From NCBI RefSeq assembly GCF_954871325.1, contig NC_088779.1:20152846-20216845 (forward strand): a DNA stretch of 64,000 nt, read 5' to 3'. Shown here piece after piece: positions 49,101 through 57,173 of the stretch (positions are counted from its first letter, which is position 1; each line of letters begins with the position of its first letter). A program made the translations under genes and the position numbers. Origin of the DNA: Gordionus sp. m RMFG-2023. Lineage: Eukaryota > Nematomorpha > Gordioida > Chordodea > Parachordodidae. The notes under the pieces were generated by a model, which saw only the letters and a list, made by a program, of their open reading frames with translations, searched no databases and had not been told where the DNA came from.

Positions 49101-52100
49101 GTGTTTGGCCAAGCTCTTGAAACTTATACCAAAAAAATTTTCAAAACACTTTTTATAACATATATTTACATGGACATCCTGGTTTATGGTGCCAATATAT
49201 TCACAAAATTCATACACAACTATTATATTTTTTTAAAATAAAAATCTAGCCTTAACCATTATCTTTAAATAATATATAATCAGAACATAATTGAAGCTAT
49301 AAAAGCAGCCAAAAATATTTAAAATGATTTAACTCCATACTTTAATGCTTATTTGATTGCGCGAATATCTCGCGAAATAATTATAAGTTATTATTGACAA
49401 ATCCTCCGAGAATCAATTTAAACATATAAGAAAACACTCATTATCTGTGCCCCTCATAGATGTATAATAAAAATTTTAATTGAAAATGAAATTTTATTTA
49501 TATAAATTTTAAAACCCCCTTCACTTTAAAAAAAACGCTATTATTAGTTTATAAATGACTTTCATTTAAAAATTTTAACATTTGTTGCAAGGCTCAAAGA
49601 AAATGAAGCTAATCTCCACAAATAATGTTTTTAGATATTATAATTAATTATAAATTATTTAAATCAAATTTTGGGTAAGCCGTGTGTATTTACTATTTAT
49701 TCAAACGCTGATCCTGAGTTAAGGAATCATAATCCTAAGTATTTTCAAAAATAACTGATATTTTTTTAAAATTATATTTTCATATTCAGAAAATTTTAAA
49801 ATAGTTTTAATTTTAACTCCTCTGATAAAACTTAACAATATTCAGTCAGGTGTAGTTTTGAAGATATCTTTAAAACTTTTTTCTTATAAAAACATTTTTA
49901 AATTCTAATCGCGTGTTAAGGAAGTGTAAACAATTTATTTGTTTCGTCATAAAGTCTCAATTAACCATAAGTGCAAAATAAATGTATTAACTTTTTTTGA
50001 AATACTAAGTGAGCAACATTTTCAATACATTTACAATTTTTTATTTTTGAACCTTCATAATTTTTATATAAAATCGATTTAAAAAAATTCAAAGCTTAAT
50101 GTGATAATATGGCAATTATACATTTTAACTTTATAAATAAAAGTTTTGAAAAAGACAGCTTTAGGCATAGAGGATTGTAAAAATTTCAAGTTGTTCTTTT
50201 CTTTGCTTAATTATTAGAATGTTTTATCTAAATTTCCATCAAGTATTTCCATGACAAATCACTGAAATAACGTGATATTTGGACAACCATTTTTAAAATG
50301 AATGAAACTAGGCTTGAAGGTTAAATAGATTGTATATTTTATTTAAATCAAAATTTAAATGATTTAACTCAATATATCCCGAGTTATGGACCTTCAAAGT
50401 TCGATGAGAGCCTTCCTCTTTTATCGAATCTCAAATTACTCCAAAAAATTTTGGTCGAAAGTAACAAATTATATATCATTTTGTGGCCCTCAAAATTTAT
50501 CTTAAGAAAATGCTAAAATTATTTAAAAAATATCTTCAGTGTCTTTTATTTCCGGTAAAACAAAAAATTATGTTTAGAAGGGCTAATTTGGATTGATGAA
50601 ACTCAACAAATATGTTTATTACCAATATATTTAAATATTTAACTAAAAATATTGAAGGTGAAAAATAAGAATTTTAATTTTATTTTTTTATAATTGAATA
50701 ATAAAATATTCAACTATGAAGGACATTTAAAACGATGAAACAAATCTAATATGTTTATTACAATATATTTGAATATCTAAATAAAAATATTAATGGAGAA
50801 AATAAGAATTTAAATTTTATTTAATTTTATAATTTTAGGGAAAAAAAATTAATTATAGAGGGTACTATCGTTAAAATTAATTGTGATATATATTTTTTAT
50901 AGAGGTACAACAATGGTTATGTATAATTTAAAATGCATATATATATTCCTAAAATTTTAATATTGGTAATAATTTCACGAGTTTCGTCGTTTTAAATGGG
51001 GCACTTTCAAAATAATTATTTTTTGTTTTATCAAAAATACAACTACACTAAAGTTATTTTAAATATAATTTTTACATTATCTTAAGGTGAATTTTAATGG
51101 TACAAATTGATATATAATTTGTTACTTTAGACCAAAAATATTTTGGGATTTGTTAAAAGGGGAAAAAGTTCTCATCGAACTTTAAAGGCACATAACTTGG
51201 GATATATTTGAGCTAGAGCTTTAAAATTTGATTTGTATGTCGTACACACACTGTATTTGTCATGGAACCCAATTTCCAAGGAGATAAAAAACGACATGAC
51301 ATATCGTTAACTCGTAGAATTATAATTTTGGAGGTTTTTTTAAATGTAAAGGTTATTCAACTAAGCAGCGATCATTTGATTATATAAAACATTTAATGAT
51401 AATCAATTTTTTTCTACCATGCCTTTGAAATTTTCAATGAATTTATTTTTAAAAACGAATATTAATTTTTTAAATATATTTATATGTAGATAAAATAGCT
51501 TGTGCCACGCCTGAGGCTTGTAAAAAAATCTGCGGAAATCCGACCGGTTGCAGTAACCTAGCCTATCCAACATTAGTTCTTAACATTTTGCCAGTTGGTA
51601 ATTTTTTCCATAATTTACTATTTTTTATCGATACATTCTATAAAATAACCTAATACTTAGTCCTTAAAAAATTTGCCAAATTAGTAATAATCTTAACATA
51701 TTACATTTTACAATCTTCTTATATTTTTTTTACACAACATTTATGGATAAAAAAAATGCACAAATTATATTTTAATCCTCTCAAGTTCAATGATTTAATA
51801 AATAAAATTTTTATTAGCATACGTAAGGCAAATATTTTTATGTCTAGAGGTGATAATGACCTATTAAACTTTAATCAATGGACTCATGATTCGACTGCAT
51901 CTAAAATATTGTTAAAATATTACTTGGAATTATATGATATATTAAATAAATACATAAATAGAATAAATACCTGTAAAAATTCCTGACGAAAATACGATCA
52001 AAAAATTAATCTTTTAAAAATTCAAAAAAACGTGCGCTGTAAATGATTAAATATTCCTACATACCATTCGACACATTAATTGATAAATTAGAAATGAAAT

Positions 52101-54636
52101 AGGGATGTACCGATATTATCAGATCAGGCCGATATTTCACCATTTTAAAATATCGATTATCAGCCGATATTATAAAATTTTTCGATCTGATAAAATGACT
52201 TTTTATTTTAAAAAATTTATTTCAAATTTGATAATATATTTGTATTATATAAATAGATTAATGTTTTATATAAACAAGTGATATATCAATAAAAATATTT
52301 TATATACCTTTAGATTCATGAATATAAACTATAACTGATCATTACAATATATTTATATGACTTATGTTATGTTAAAGTTAAATTATTATTTATTAGTATA
52401 TGAGATGAGTAGATGTATATAATAAAGTGATAAAAAATCTCTTCATTTGAGCCGATTTTTAAAAACGGCTAACTCAATATTTTAGCCAAAAAAATATTGC
52501 CTAAGTGTTGAGATTTTGCTAAAGGATGTCCAAACCTTTGTGTCATCTCTGTGCTAAATCTTCAGGCTTGCTTAATATTTTTCCTGGATAAAATAGTTAG
52601 TTAACTGTTTTAAAAATCGACTCGAACGGAACGATTTTTCAACACTAGATGTATGCATTAAAAATTAAAACTATTAGTATGATACAGAATACAAAATCAG
52701 ATATGATCGAATCGGTAATCGATCGATATCAATTTAATATCGGATCGGCTTCCAAAAAGTTATATCGGTACACCCCTAAAAATGAAAATTTACATTTTAC
52801 ATTACTGCATGATTCCGATTAATTAATTTTTTTTATACTCCAGGGGCTAAAGGATTAATGCTCGCTGTCATGTTATCCGCCTTAATGAGCGATCTGACCT
52901 CTATATTTAACAGTGCGAGTACCCTTTTCACTATAGACATATGGAAGATTATTAGACCCATGAGCACTGTCAAAGAACTTCTTATTGTTGGGAGGTATTT
53001 TTTTTGTTATGTTTTAATTTCATAAGATTCATTTTAGCAAGATAACGACGAGTTTAAAAAATATTCATTATCATTCACCCCAACTCTGAAATTTGATAAT
53101 TCTTAAAACATTTATATACTAATATTTCCATATTTTATTTTCGGGATATAATAGGCTTTTTGTCATCCTAATGACGGTGATAGGTATCATATGGATCCCA
53201 GTTATCCAGATCATGCAAGGTGGACAGCTTTATATTTACATACAATCCATCGCTGCTTACCTATCCCCTCCCATTGCTTGTGTTTATATATTGGCGGTTT
53301 TATGGCCTCGCTGCAATGAAAAAGTTTTTTTCCTCCCATAAACTATTTTTTTTATTTACTTAAATCTTGATTCCAGTCTCAATTTGCTAAAATTTAAATT
53401 TATTTCTTACAACATGACTTTTCTTAGTAACCCTATTTTTAAATCTTATCCTAAATCCCCTTTAACATATATGCTCAATATATTTTACTTATTTTAAATA
53501 ATAAGGGAGCGTTTTGGTCTCTAATGGTAGGCATGGTAGTCGGAGTCATTCGGATGATACTTGATTTCGTTTACAAAGAACCATATTGTGGGCAAGTCGA
53601 CAATAGACCTATAATTTTGTCACGTCTTCACTACATGTATTTCGCCATTCTTTTATTTTGGCTCACGGCTCTGGTTTGCATAGTCGTTAGTTATATGACT
53701 TCACCGCTTCCAGCCAAATACGTAATTAATATGATTCAAATCTTGACTGACATGTATATTTGCTTTAACTTAATTTTAATGTTTGTTATTTGCCAAATTT
53801 CAGGGTTTGTTTTAAATCATAGATTCATCAACCTTGTGTTATTTTTTTTTTTATGCCAAACAAAAGTTTATATATTTTTTTAATATTAGTTTCACATTAC
53901 CTTGTAAATGAAAATTTAATTACAACAAAAAATGGAACAAATTTCTCTTATATTAAGTTTCTAAAATGAAATATAGATGGTTCGGACCACATACTGGACT
54001 CGATTCAGTAAAGATCCGCGCATAGATGATGATAGTACACCAGTCCAAACTAATGATATAGTGGAGAATTCTGATCTAAAACCTGACATTAAATTATCGA
54101 CTCTTTCAGATGTTTCCAAACAAACGAATGGTCAAACTAATATAGAATCAGATAAAAACAATCTTAACGGAAATGTCACGAATGATAGCATGAAATCACC
54201 TATTAAAAATAATAGGGCGGCAGATTTGCCTTTGGCGGAAGTTGGGTCTAAGAAGGGGATTTTAGATTTTGACGATCAGGAAAACGTTAACTTGAAGGAC
54301 GAAACTCGAACGAAAAGTGTTATTTAATTATTTTTTTTAGTGTAATTTTTTGCATTACCTTTTGTATTAATATCTAAAATAAATACATAAAATATTTTTA
54401 AAAAAATCTTTAAAGCATATGAACAACGTTCTTTACTAAAACAGGCCTGGAATTGGTTTTTGGGTTACAGCGCTTCAGAAGAACAATCAGAAGCAGATAA
54501 GATTATCTATGTGCAACATCTAGCACATGTCACCTCGCTATATCAAGGACCAAAATCAAAAATCGTTTTAAACTTCAATCTCATTTTTATAATAACAGTT
54601 GCTTTGTTTATGTACATCTACTTCACTATACATTAG
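34054..54636 (+). CDS. SLC5-family Na+/sugar cotransporter (SGLT/SMIT-like), 15 exons
   Basis: A plasma-membrane sodium-coupled solute symporter of the solute/sodium symporter family. Exons: 34054-34143, 41230-41301, 42054-42158, 44602-44661, 46963-47067, 47392-47497, 47699-47779, 48180-48571, 48905-49040, 49-bp-flanked 51490-51597, 52844-52994, 53155-53323, 53506-53721, 53977 to about 54318, 54445-54636. Phases match at every junction up to exon 14, giving about 774 residues, longer than the usual 660-680 because of exon 14. Diagnostic blocks in order: [92 protein letters not shown] and [10 protein letters not shown]. Residues that bind sugar in human SGLT1 (Asn78, His83, Glu102, Lys321, Gln457) have identical counterparts. 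The extracellular loop in exon 8 has several N-glycosylation sequons (NVT, NWS, NTT, NDS). The substrate (glucose, inositol or other) cannot be fixed from sequence. Confidence 0.93.
34751..36243 (+). mobile_element. Tc1-like DNA transposon in SLC5 intron 1
   Basis: TA at both edges. Inverted ends of about 40 bp: ACTGGCCATAAATGACTGCC on the left and CAGCCATAAATGATAGCCC as reverse complement of the right. The body of about 1.5 kb encodes a Tc1-type transposase from about 35084: an N-terminal helix-turn-helix ([15 protein letters not shown]) and [12 protein letters not shown] linker, then the DDE core with WSDESKF near 35535 and QQDNDPKHT near 35807. The third motif reads NPIK where the family has NPIE. 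Several stops (for example TGA at 35188) and a frameshift near 35400-35500 make it inactive. Confidence 0.95.
35084..36100 (+). pseudogene. Tc1-like transposase pseudogene
   Basis: Starts near [20 protein letters not shown]. Two stop codons (35188 and about 35321) and further stops with a change of frame interrupt the first half. The second half is open from before 35609 to 36100 and includes [20 protein letters not shown], the typical Tc1 segment between the first and second catalytic aspartates. The catalytic glutamate is replaced by lysine, and four extra residues lie between the second Asp and that position compared with the common spacing of 34. Confidence 0.9.
36244..40159. other. SLC5 intron 1, unassigned part
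   Basis: AT-rich intron with no gene or clear transposon. A ggccgggcaaatttg patch and nearby partly self-complementary phrases lie near 39025-39170. Near 39935-40130 there is a diverged member of the small MITE family also seen at 42.6 and 52.5 kb. Confidence 0.5.
40160..40365. mobile_element. Short GGCCCGG-family hAT relic in SLC5 intron 1
   Basis: The right end AACCTGCAGGTCTCTA is the inverse of the CAGAGACCTGCAGG terminus. The left end CAGATATATCTGCAGGCCTG is diverged. Only about 206 bp remain, with GGCCTGGCCCGG on the left and GATCCAGGCCT on the right. Target duplication not clear. Confidence 0.65.
41230..41301 (+). CDS. SLC5 exon 2
   Basis: Follows TTTTACGCAG. Reads [20 protein letters not shown] then TWLP, ending before GTATTC, phase 0. 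The block matches the GGFFLAGRSMVWWP loop of SGLTs. It is only 24 codons and sits about 7.1 kb from exon 1. Confidence 0.92.
42054..42158 (+). CDS. SLC5 exon 3
   Basis: Acceptor AATCAG, then [20 protein letters not shown] and GAFEIN before donor GTAATT. It contains the counterparts of SGLT1 Asn78 (SNIGS), His83 (EHF) and Glu102 (AFE). The usual Gly before His is Glu here (SEH instead of SGH). Confidence 0.93.
42440..42690. mobile_element. Diverged MITE copy in SLC5 intron 3
   Basis: AAAAAGGCGGTTAAATCAAG near 42550, then aatactacccaggtctcgaa and ggccaaacctttcttctatc, parallels the MITE at 52449-52623 (AAAAACGGCTAACTCAAT, gcctaagtgttgagattttg, tccaaacctttgtgtcatct). Boundaries are approximate. 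Confidence 0.5.
43442..44128. mobile_element. hAT with TAGGGRTGTACCGATA ends, copy 1 (SLC5 intron 3)
   Basis: GTAGTGGG duplicated exactly at 43434-43441 and 44129-44136. Ends TAGGGGTGTACCGATACC and, inverted, TAGGGATGTACCGATATT. Inside both ends are GGCCGATCCGATCCGATAT and ATCGGCCCGATCCGATCCG motif ladders. The core is AT-rich and non-coding. A related copy is at 52100. Confidence 0.9.
44137..44480. mobile_element. GCGGGCGGG motif patch, probably another hAT relic
   Basis: Directly beyond the target duplication are ggcttggtcgggtttttaaa and gagcgggcgtgggcagg. Near 44340-44450 follow gagcgggttaaaa, ggacgggcgggtaaa and gggagggcgggttaaa. This regular GC ladder in AT-rich DNA mimics the subterminal arrays of other local hATs. 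I could not define ends. Confidence 0.45.
44602..44661 (+). CDS. SLC5 exon 4
   Basis: After [28 protein letters not shown], 20 codons, then GTAAAT, phase 0. It matches the helix reading LGWLFVPIYIKAG in human SGLTs. Confidence 0.9.
45380..46190 (+). mobile_element. Non-LTR retrotransposon (LINE) 3' end in SLC5 intron 4
   Basis: A 5'-truncated copy coding for the C-terminal end of a LINE polyprotein: [94 protein letters not shown]. The frame is interrupted by TGA at 45869. A second defect near 46090, where catgagtcatgac looks like a small local duplication, shifts the final [18 protein letters not shown] segment to another frame. Little decay overall suggests a fairly young insertion. No poly-A tail or target duplication identified. 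Confidence 0.92.
46723..46948. repeat. Tandem repeat, three 77-bp units next to exon 5
   Basis: The phrase ataaccttctttcctt restarts at 46723, 46800 and 46877. The units are nearly identical and T/C-rich, and the third ends just upstream of the exon 5 acceptor, so they add pyrimidine-rich sequence in front of the splice site. Confidence 0.9.
46963..47067 (+). CDS. SLC5 exon 5
   Basis: Acceptor AAAG, then [20 protein letters not shown] and [10 protein letters not shown] before the strong donor GTAAGT, phase 0. Corresponds to the TMPEYLRKRFGGQRI block of SGLT1. Confidence 0.93.
47392..47497 (+). CDS. SLC5 exon 6
   Basis: Acceptor CATCAG, then [20 protein letters not shown] to TVT plus one base, donor GTATAA, phase 1. 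Corresponds to the IFSGAIFINLALGLNLY helix of SGLT1. Confidence 0.92.
47699..47779 (+). CDS. SLC5 exon 7
   Basis: Acceptor GTATTAG. With the phase-1 base it reads [20 protein letters not shown] then SIMLTVV, one of the most conserved segments of the family. Ends phase 1 before GTATTA. Confidence 0.94.
48180..48571 (+). CDS. SLC5 exon 8, large extracellular loop, GC donor
   Basis: Acceptor [26 protein letters not shown] leads into a long loop with sequons NVT, NWS, NTT and NDS. The exon ends [16 protein letters not shown] and then WYWCADQ. The splice site after CAG is GCATGA, so this intron appears to be of the minor GC-AG type. Joining to exon 9 restores [13 protein letters not shown], as homology demands. 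Reading on instead reaches a stop after one codon. Confidence 0.93.
48905..49040 (+). CDS. SLC5 exon 9
   Basis: Acceptor AATATAG, then [20 protein letters not shown] and [20 protein letters not shown], phase 1 donor GTATTT. Carries the counterpart of SGLT1 Lys321 (AAKN). Confidence 0.93.
50350..51235. mobile_element. Foldback element in SLC5 intron 9
   Basis: Two imperfect inverted arms of about 225-290 bp. The left arm has ttcaaagttcgatgagag and gtaacaaattatatatcatt; the right arm carries the inverse of both (ctcatcgaactttaaagg, tgatatataatttgttac). The arms extend inward to about 50640 and 50950. Between them a unit of about 140 bp is directly repeated (gatgaaactcaacaaat at 50594, gatgaaacaaatctaat at 50734). 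No coding sequence, so this is a foldback or long-TIR MITE type whose superfamily is unknown. Confidence 0.75.
51490..51597 (+). CDS. SLC5 exon 10, cysteine-rich loop
   Basis: Acceptor ATATGTAG. Reads [20 protein letters not shown] then [16 protein letters not shown], phase 1 before GTAATT. The four cysteines match those in the corresponding extracellular loop of SGLTs (IACVVPSECEKYCGTKVGC). Confidence 0.94.
51756..51986 (+). other. Open frame in SLC5 intron 10, not assigned
   Basis: A 76-codon frame beginning [20 protein letters not shown] inside intron 10. Composition is not obviously random ([20 protein letters not shown]), but I recognise no family, and neither splice sites nor homology tie it to the transporter. 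It may be a transposon relic or chance. Confidence 0.2.
52100..52779. mobile_element. hAT with TAGGGRTGTACCGATA ends, copy 2 (SLC5 intron 10)
   Basis: Ends TAGGGATGTACCGATATT and, inverted, TAGGGGTGTACCGATATA. The flanking 8-mer AAATGAAA appears at 52092-52099 and 52780-52787. CGATATC-type motifs lie inside both ends (gatcgaatcggtaatcgatc). A different small MITE is nested at 52449-52623. Related to the element at 43442. Confidence 0.85.
52449..52623. mobile_element. MITE nested in hAT copy 2
   Basis: The left end GAGCCGATTTTTAAAAACGG and the right end, inverted GAGTCGATTTTTAAAACAG, form 25-bp-class inverted ends about 175 bp apart. The core has gcctaagtgttgagattttg and tccaaacctttgtgtcatct, shared with diverged copies near 39.95, 42.6 and 57.1 kb. 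Non-coding, superfamily unknown. Confidence 0.65.
52844..52994 (+). CDS. SLC5 exon 11, sodium-site helix
   Basis: Acceptor [27 protein letters not shown] then [20 protein letters not shown], phase 2 donor GTATTT. The segment corresponding to SGLT1 Ser389, Ser392 and Ser393 of the Na2 site reads Ala, Ser, Asp here. My recollection is that SMIT-type members of the family also have MSDL. Confidence 0.94.
53155..53323 (+). CDS. SLC5 exon 12
   Basis: Acceptor TATAATAG. Completes an Arg codon, then [40 protein letters not shown] and VLWPRCNEK. Contains the counterpart of SGLT1 Gln457 in YIQSI. The donor is the weak GTTTTT but phase 0 joins NEK to GAFW, matching VNEPGAFW. Confidence 0.92.
53506..53721 (+). 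CDS. SLC5 exon 13
   Basis: Acceptor [26 protein letters not shown], then a loop [20 protein letters not shown] and a membrane helix, ending SPLPAKY before GTAATT, phase 0. The open frame continues past the donor for about 53 codons without homology. Confidence 0.92.
53977..54318 (+). CDS. SLC5 exon 14, cytoplasmic loop; 3' boundary uncertain
   Basis: Acceptor [27 protein letters not shown] aligns with the LYRLCWSLRNSKEERIDLD region, followed by a long hydrophilic stretch ([35 protein letters not shown]). A phase-0 donor at AGT|GTTATT would join exon 15. That site is weak, and if unused the frame ends in TAA at 54325, giving a protein without the last membrane helix. Confidence 0.8.
54445..54636 (+). 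CDS. SLC5 exon 15 (last)
   Basis: Acceptor [27 protein letters not shown] then a helix [18 protein letters not shown] and TIH before TAG. Corresponds to the SGLT C-terminal RAYDLFCGLEQ and final transmembrane helix. Confidence 0.88.
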   Translation, partial: AWNWFLGYSASEEQSEADKIIYVQHLAHVTSLYQGPKSKIVLNFNLIFIITVALFMYIYFTIH

Positions 54637-57045
54637 CAAATTTTGTTATAAACCTCTAATCTTCTTTTTTTAAAACAATTTGTATAAAGTCACATACCAT
54701 TTATTTGATCACTTTAAATTAGTTATCAATCATAAGAATATACTATTATCTTAAATTGGTTTATAACCCAATATTACACATTGTTAACCAAATTATTCAT
54801 CTTATACTTAAATCTGTCGGATGTCCATTATTTTAATACTTTTTTTTAGATTTAATTTATAAGATCTTTGTCAAGAATTAATGATAATTTTTAATCGCTC
54901 AAATGAGGCTTTAATTTTTATTCTTTTTTTAAAAAAACATGTGTTTTTTTAAACTAAGAATAAAAAAATAAGTATTAAATATTTAAATCCAATTTGAAAT
55001 TTTTTTTTCAAAAAAATATTATACTCAATATTATTAATATTTAATATATATATGTAAAATTTTAATCATAAATAGGAAACATTTCTATTTTAGGCTCAAA
55101 ATCTTTTTTAATTGTTTAATTTTTTTATAACCTACATAATTTATTCATATTTATGGCGGGTTTTGATTATATTCTCAATTTTAATTACATTTGTTTTCTA
55201 TCTTTTATTCATTTTTAAAAAAAAATTATTATAATATTAAAATATTTTAAAAAATTAAAATGATCATATTTAAATAAATTAGAATTATAAATGATACAAT
55301 AATAATAAAAATGTAAAATCAAGTTCATCTTAAAGGATTTATAAAGATAATAATAATTAATATACATCGAAATATATATTTTAATGTTTAAAATTGTGGG
55401 CAGGTTTTATTTATATTTTCTATTATCCAAAACGGCCTGTATATACATTTAATGATACATACCTTTTTTTTCGTTGCGAGTATATTTTGATTATTTATTA
55501 CTTTAAATTTGATTTTTTTTAAAAATATATATATAAATAATATTCTATTTTATAAAAATATTGTATATATTTATATATTCATAATTATAAATCTTTAGTG
55601 TATAAAATTACTTGATAAATAAAATTGCCAATTTTTTTGTTTATCTGCATTTGCAACTCGCAATTAATAAAGCTATTTTACCTTGTGATAATGCTCTTTT
55701 CTTTAGTCTTACTTAATTTAATAATCTAACAAACAAAAATATATATTCCTAAAATATATATTATTATCAGATACCTTCAGGGGTATCATTTGCATGGCCG
55801 ACCTGGGTTTAACTTTTCAAGCCCGGTCCCTGGCCCATAAATTTTTAATTTCATAGTTAATAATGACTATTTAAAATATTTGATCGCCATCAGCGGATAA
55901 AATTACATTTTAGTTATCTATTATTACTGTATAAATTTAGAATAAAATGTTATTTTTTAAGATTATTGAAGCTAAAATAACTTATAAATAATTTTTCATA
56001 TCTACCCATATATTTATTTTTGTTATTAAACTAATTTTGATATCATGAAATTGAAAACCCTCTGAATATGGCTAGAGATATATTATATAAATACCAGAGT
56101 AATTTTGTTAATGTTGTAATTTTATTTTCCTAGTAATAAATATTTATTTAGTTCAATATAAGATAAAATTAAGTTTAAGTCACTATAAATATTAAAAAAC
56201 TATATAATTATAAAATACATTTTTATTAATTTCCCAAGAAGGAACCATAATTATGTCACTATTATAATTTTTTGGCTCATATATAAAAATTCTCTGTTTT
56301 GTTTGTAAAAAGTCATATATGGCCATTTGGGGAAGTCACTAATAAAGTGAATATGAATTGTTAAAATTTTTGTATATGTTAATCTTTTTAGTTTCTGCCT
56401 GTATTAGTGGATTGATATTTAAGTTTGAGGGGAATAAAAAGGCGTATGTGTAGTCTCATATTAGTTATTTTCCGAGGGCCCAAAGTTTGGTTGTCTTACG
56501 ATCACTATCTACTTGAGATAAGATTGTGAGTTCAAGATGGTTATTATGTGGGCGGCTGCTAAATGGTTTATTGCTGTATGGCTTTGGTGTCGCCCTTGAC
56601 TGAATATATATTTAAGGCCGTGCCTATCCTTTGATACAAGCATGAGGCTGTACGATGTTACAACCTATAAGATTAAGAATTTAAACTTTTAGATAAAAAA
56701 ATATATGAATTATGATGAATTTTCAGAAAATAATGGTTAAAAAAATTTCCATTTGACTATAAATGCGGTTAAGAATTAAAAATTACTTAAAAAAATGTAT
56801 TGCCTATGAAAATATTTCAGAAAATTCTGAAAATAATAAGAAAGTCTCTTAAATATAAATTCGGTCAAAATTTAGGCATGAATAAATAAGGTCTTCTGTA
56901 TCGTCTTCACTAACCAAGTAAAATATATAAAAATATTCTAATAGTGGAAAAAAGGGGTTGAGATTGACATTTATAGACGTTTGTATATTCGACCTAAAAA
57001 GGATAAGATTTTTTTAAAAAAATATACATAAGAATTAATATTGAC
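54637..57045. other. Downstream flank of SLC5, AT-rich
   Basis: No gene supported. At 55768 a lone left end of the GGCCCGG hAT family appears. A somewhat more complex patch lies near 56450-56660 (ttccgagggcccaaagtttg, atgtgggcggctgctaaatg) but has no ORF or known RNA fold. Confidence 0.45.
55768..55840. mobile_element. Truncated GGCCCGG-family hAT end
   Basis: CAGATACCTTCAGGGGTATC then atttgcatggccgacctggg and caagcccggtccctggccc matches the left terminal 70 bp or so of the nested family (CAGAGACCTGCAGAGGTACC then atttgca). No right end found. Confidence 0.55.
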
Positions 57046-57150
57046 TCGATTTAAACTAATTTTTACTCAATATTTTAGCCCCAAAAATAATGCCTAAGCC
57101 TCGAGATTTCGCTAAGATATGCGACCTTTGTGTCATCTATGATAGACTAT
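57046..57150. mobile_element. Partial MITE copy abutting hAT copy D
   Basis: Contains ttttactcaatattttagcc, aatgcctaagcctcgagatt and acctttgtgtcatctatgat, matching the core of the MITE at 52449-52623. Its right part seems replaced by the truncated left side of copy D. Confidence 0.5.
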
Positions 57151-57173
57151 GGGTGTTAGCCCTTAATATACTT

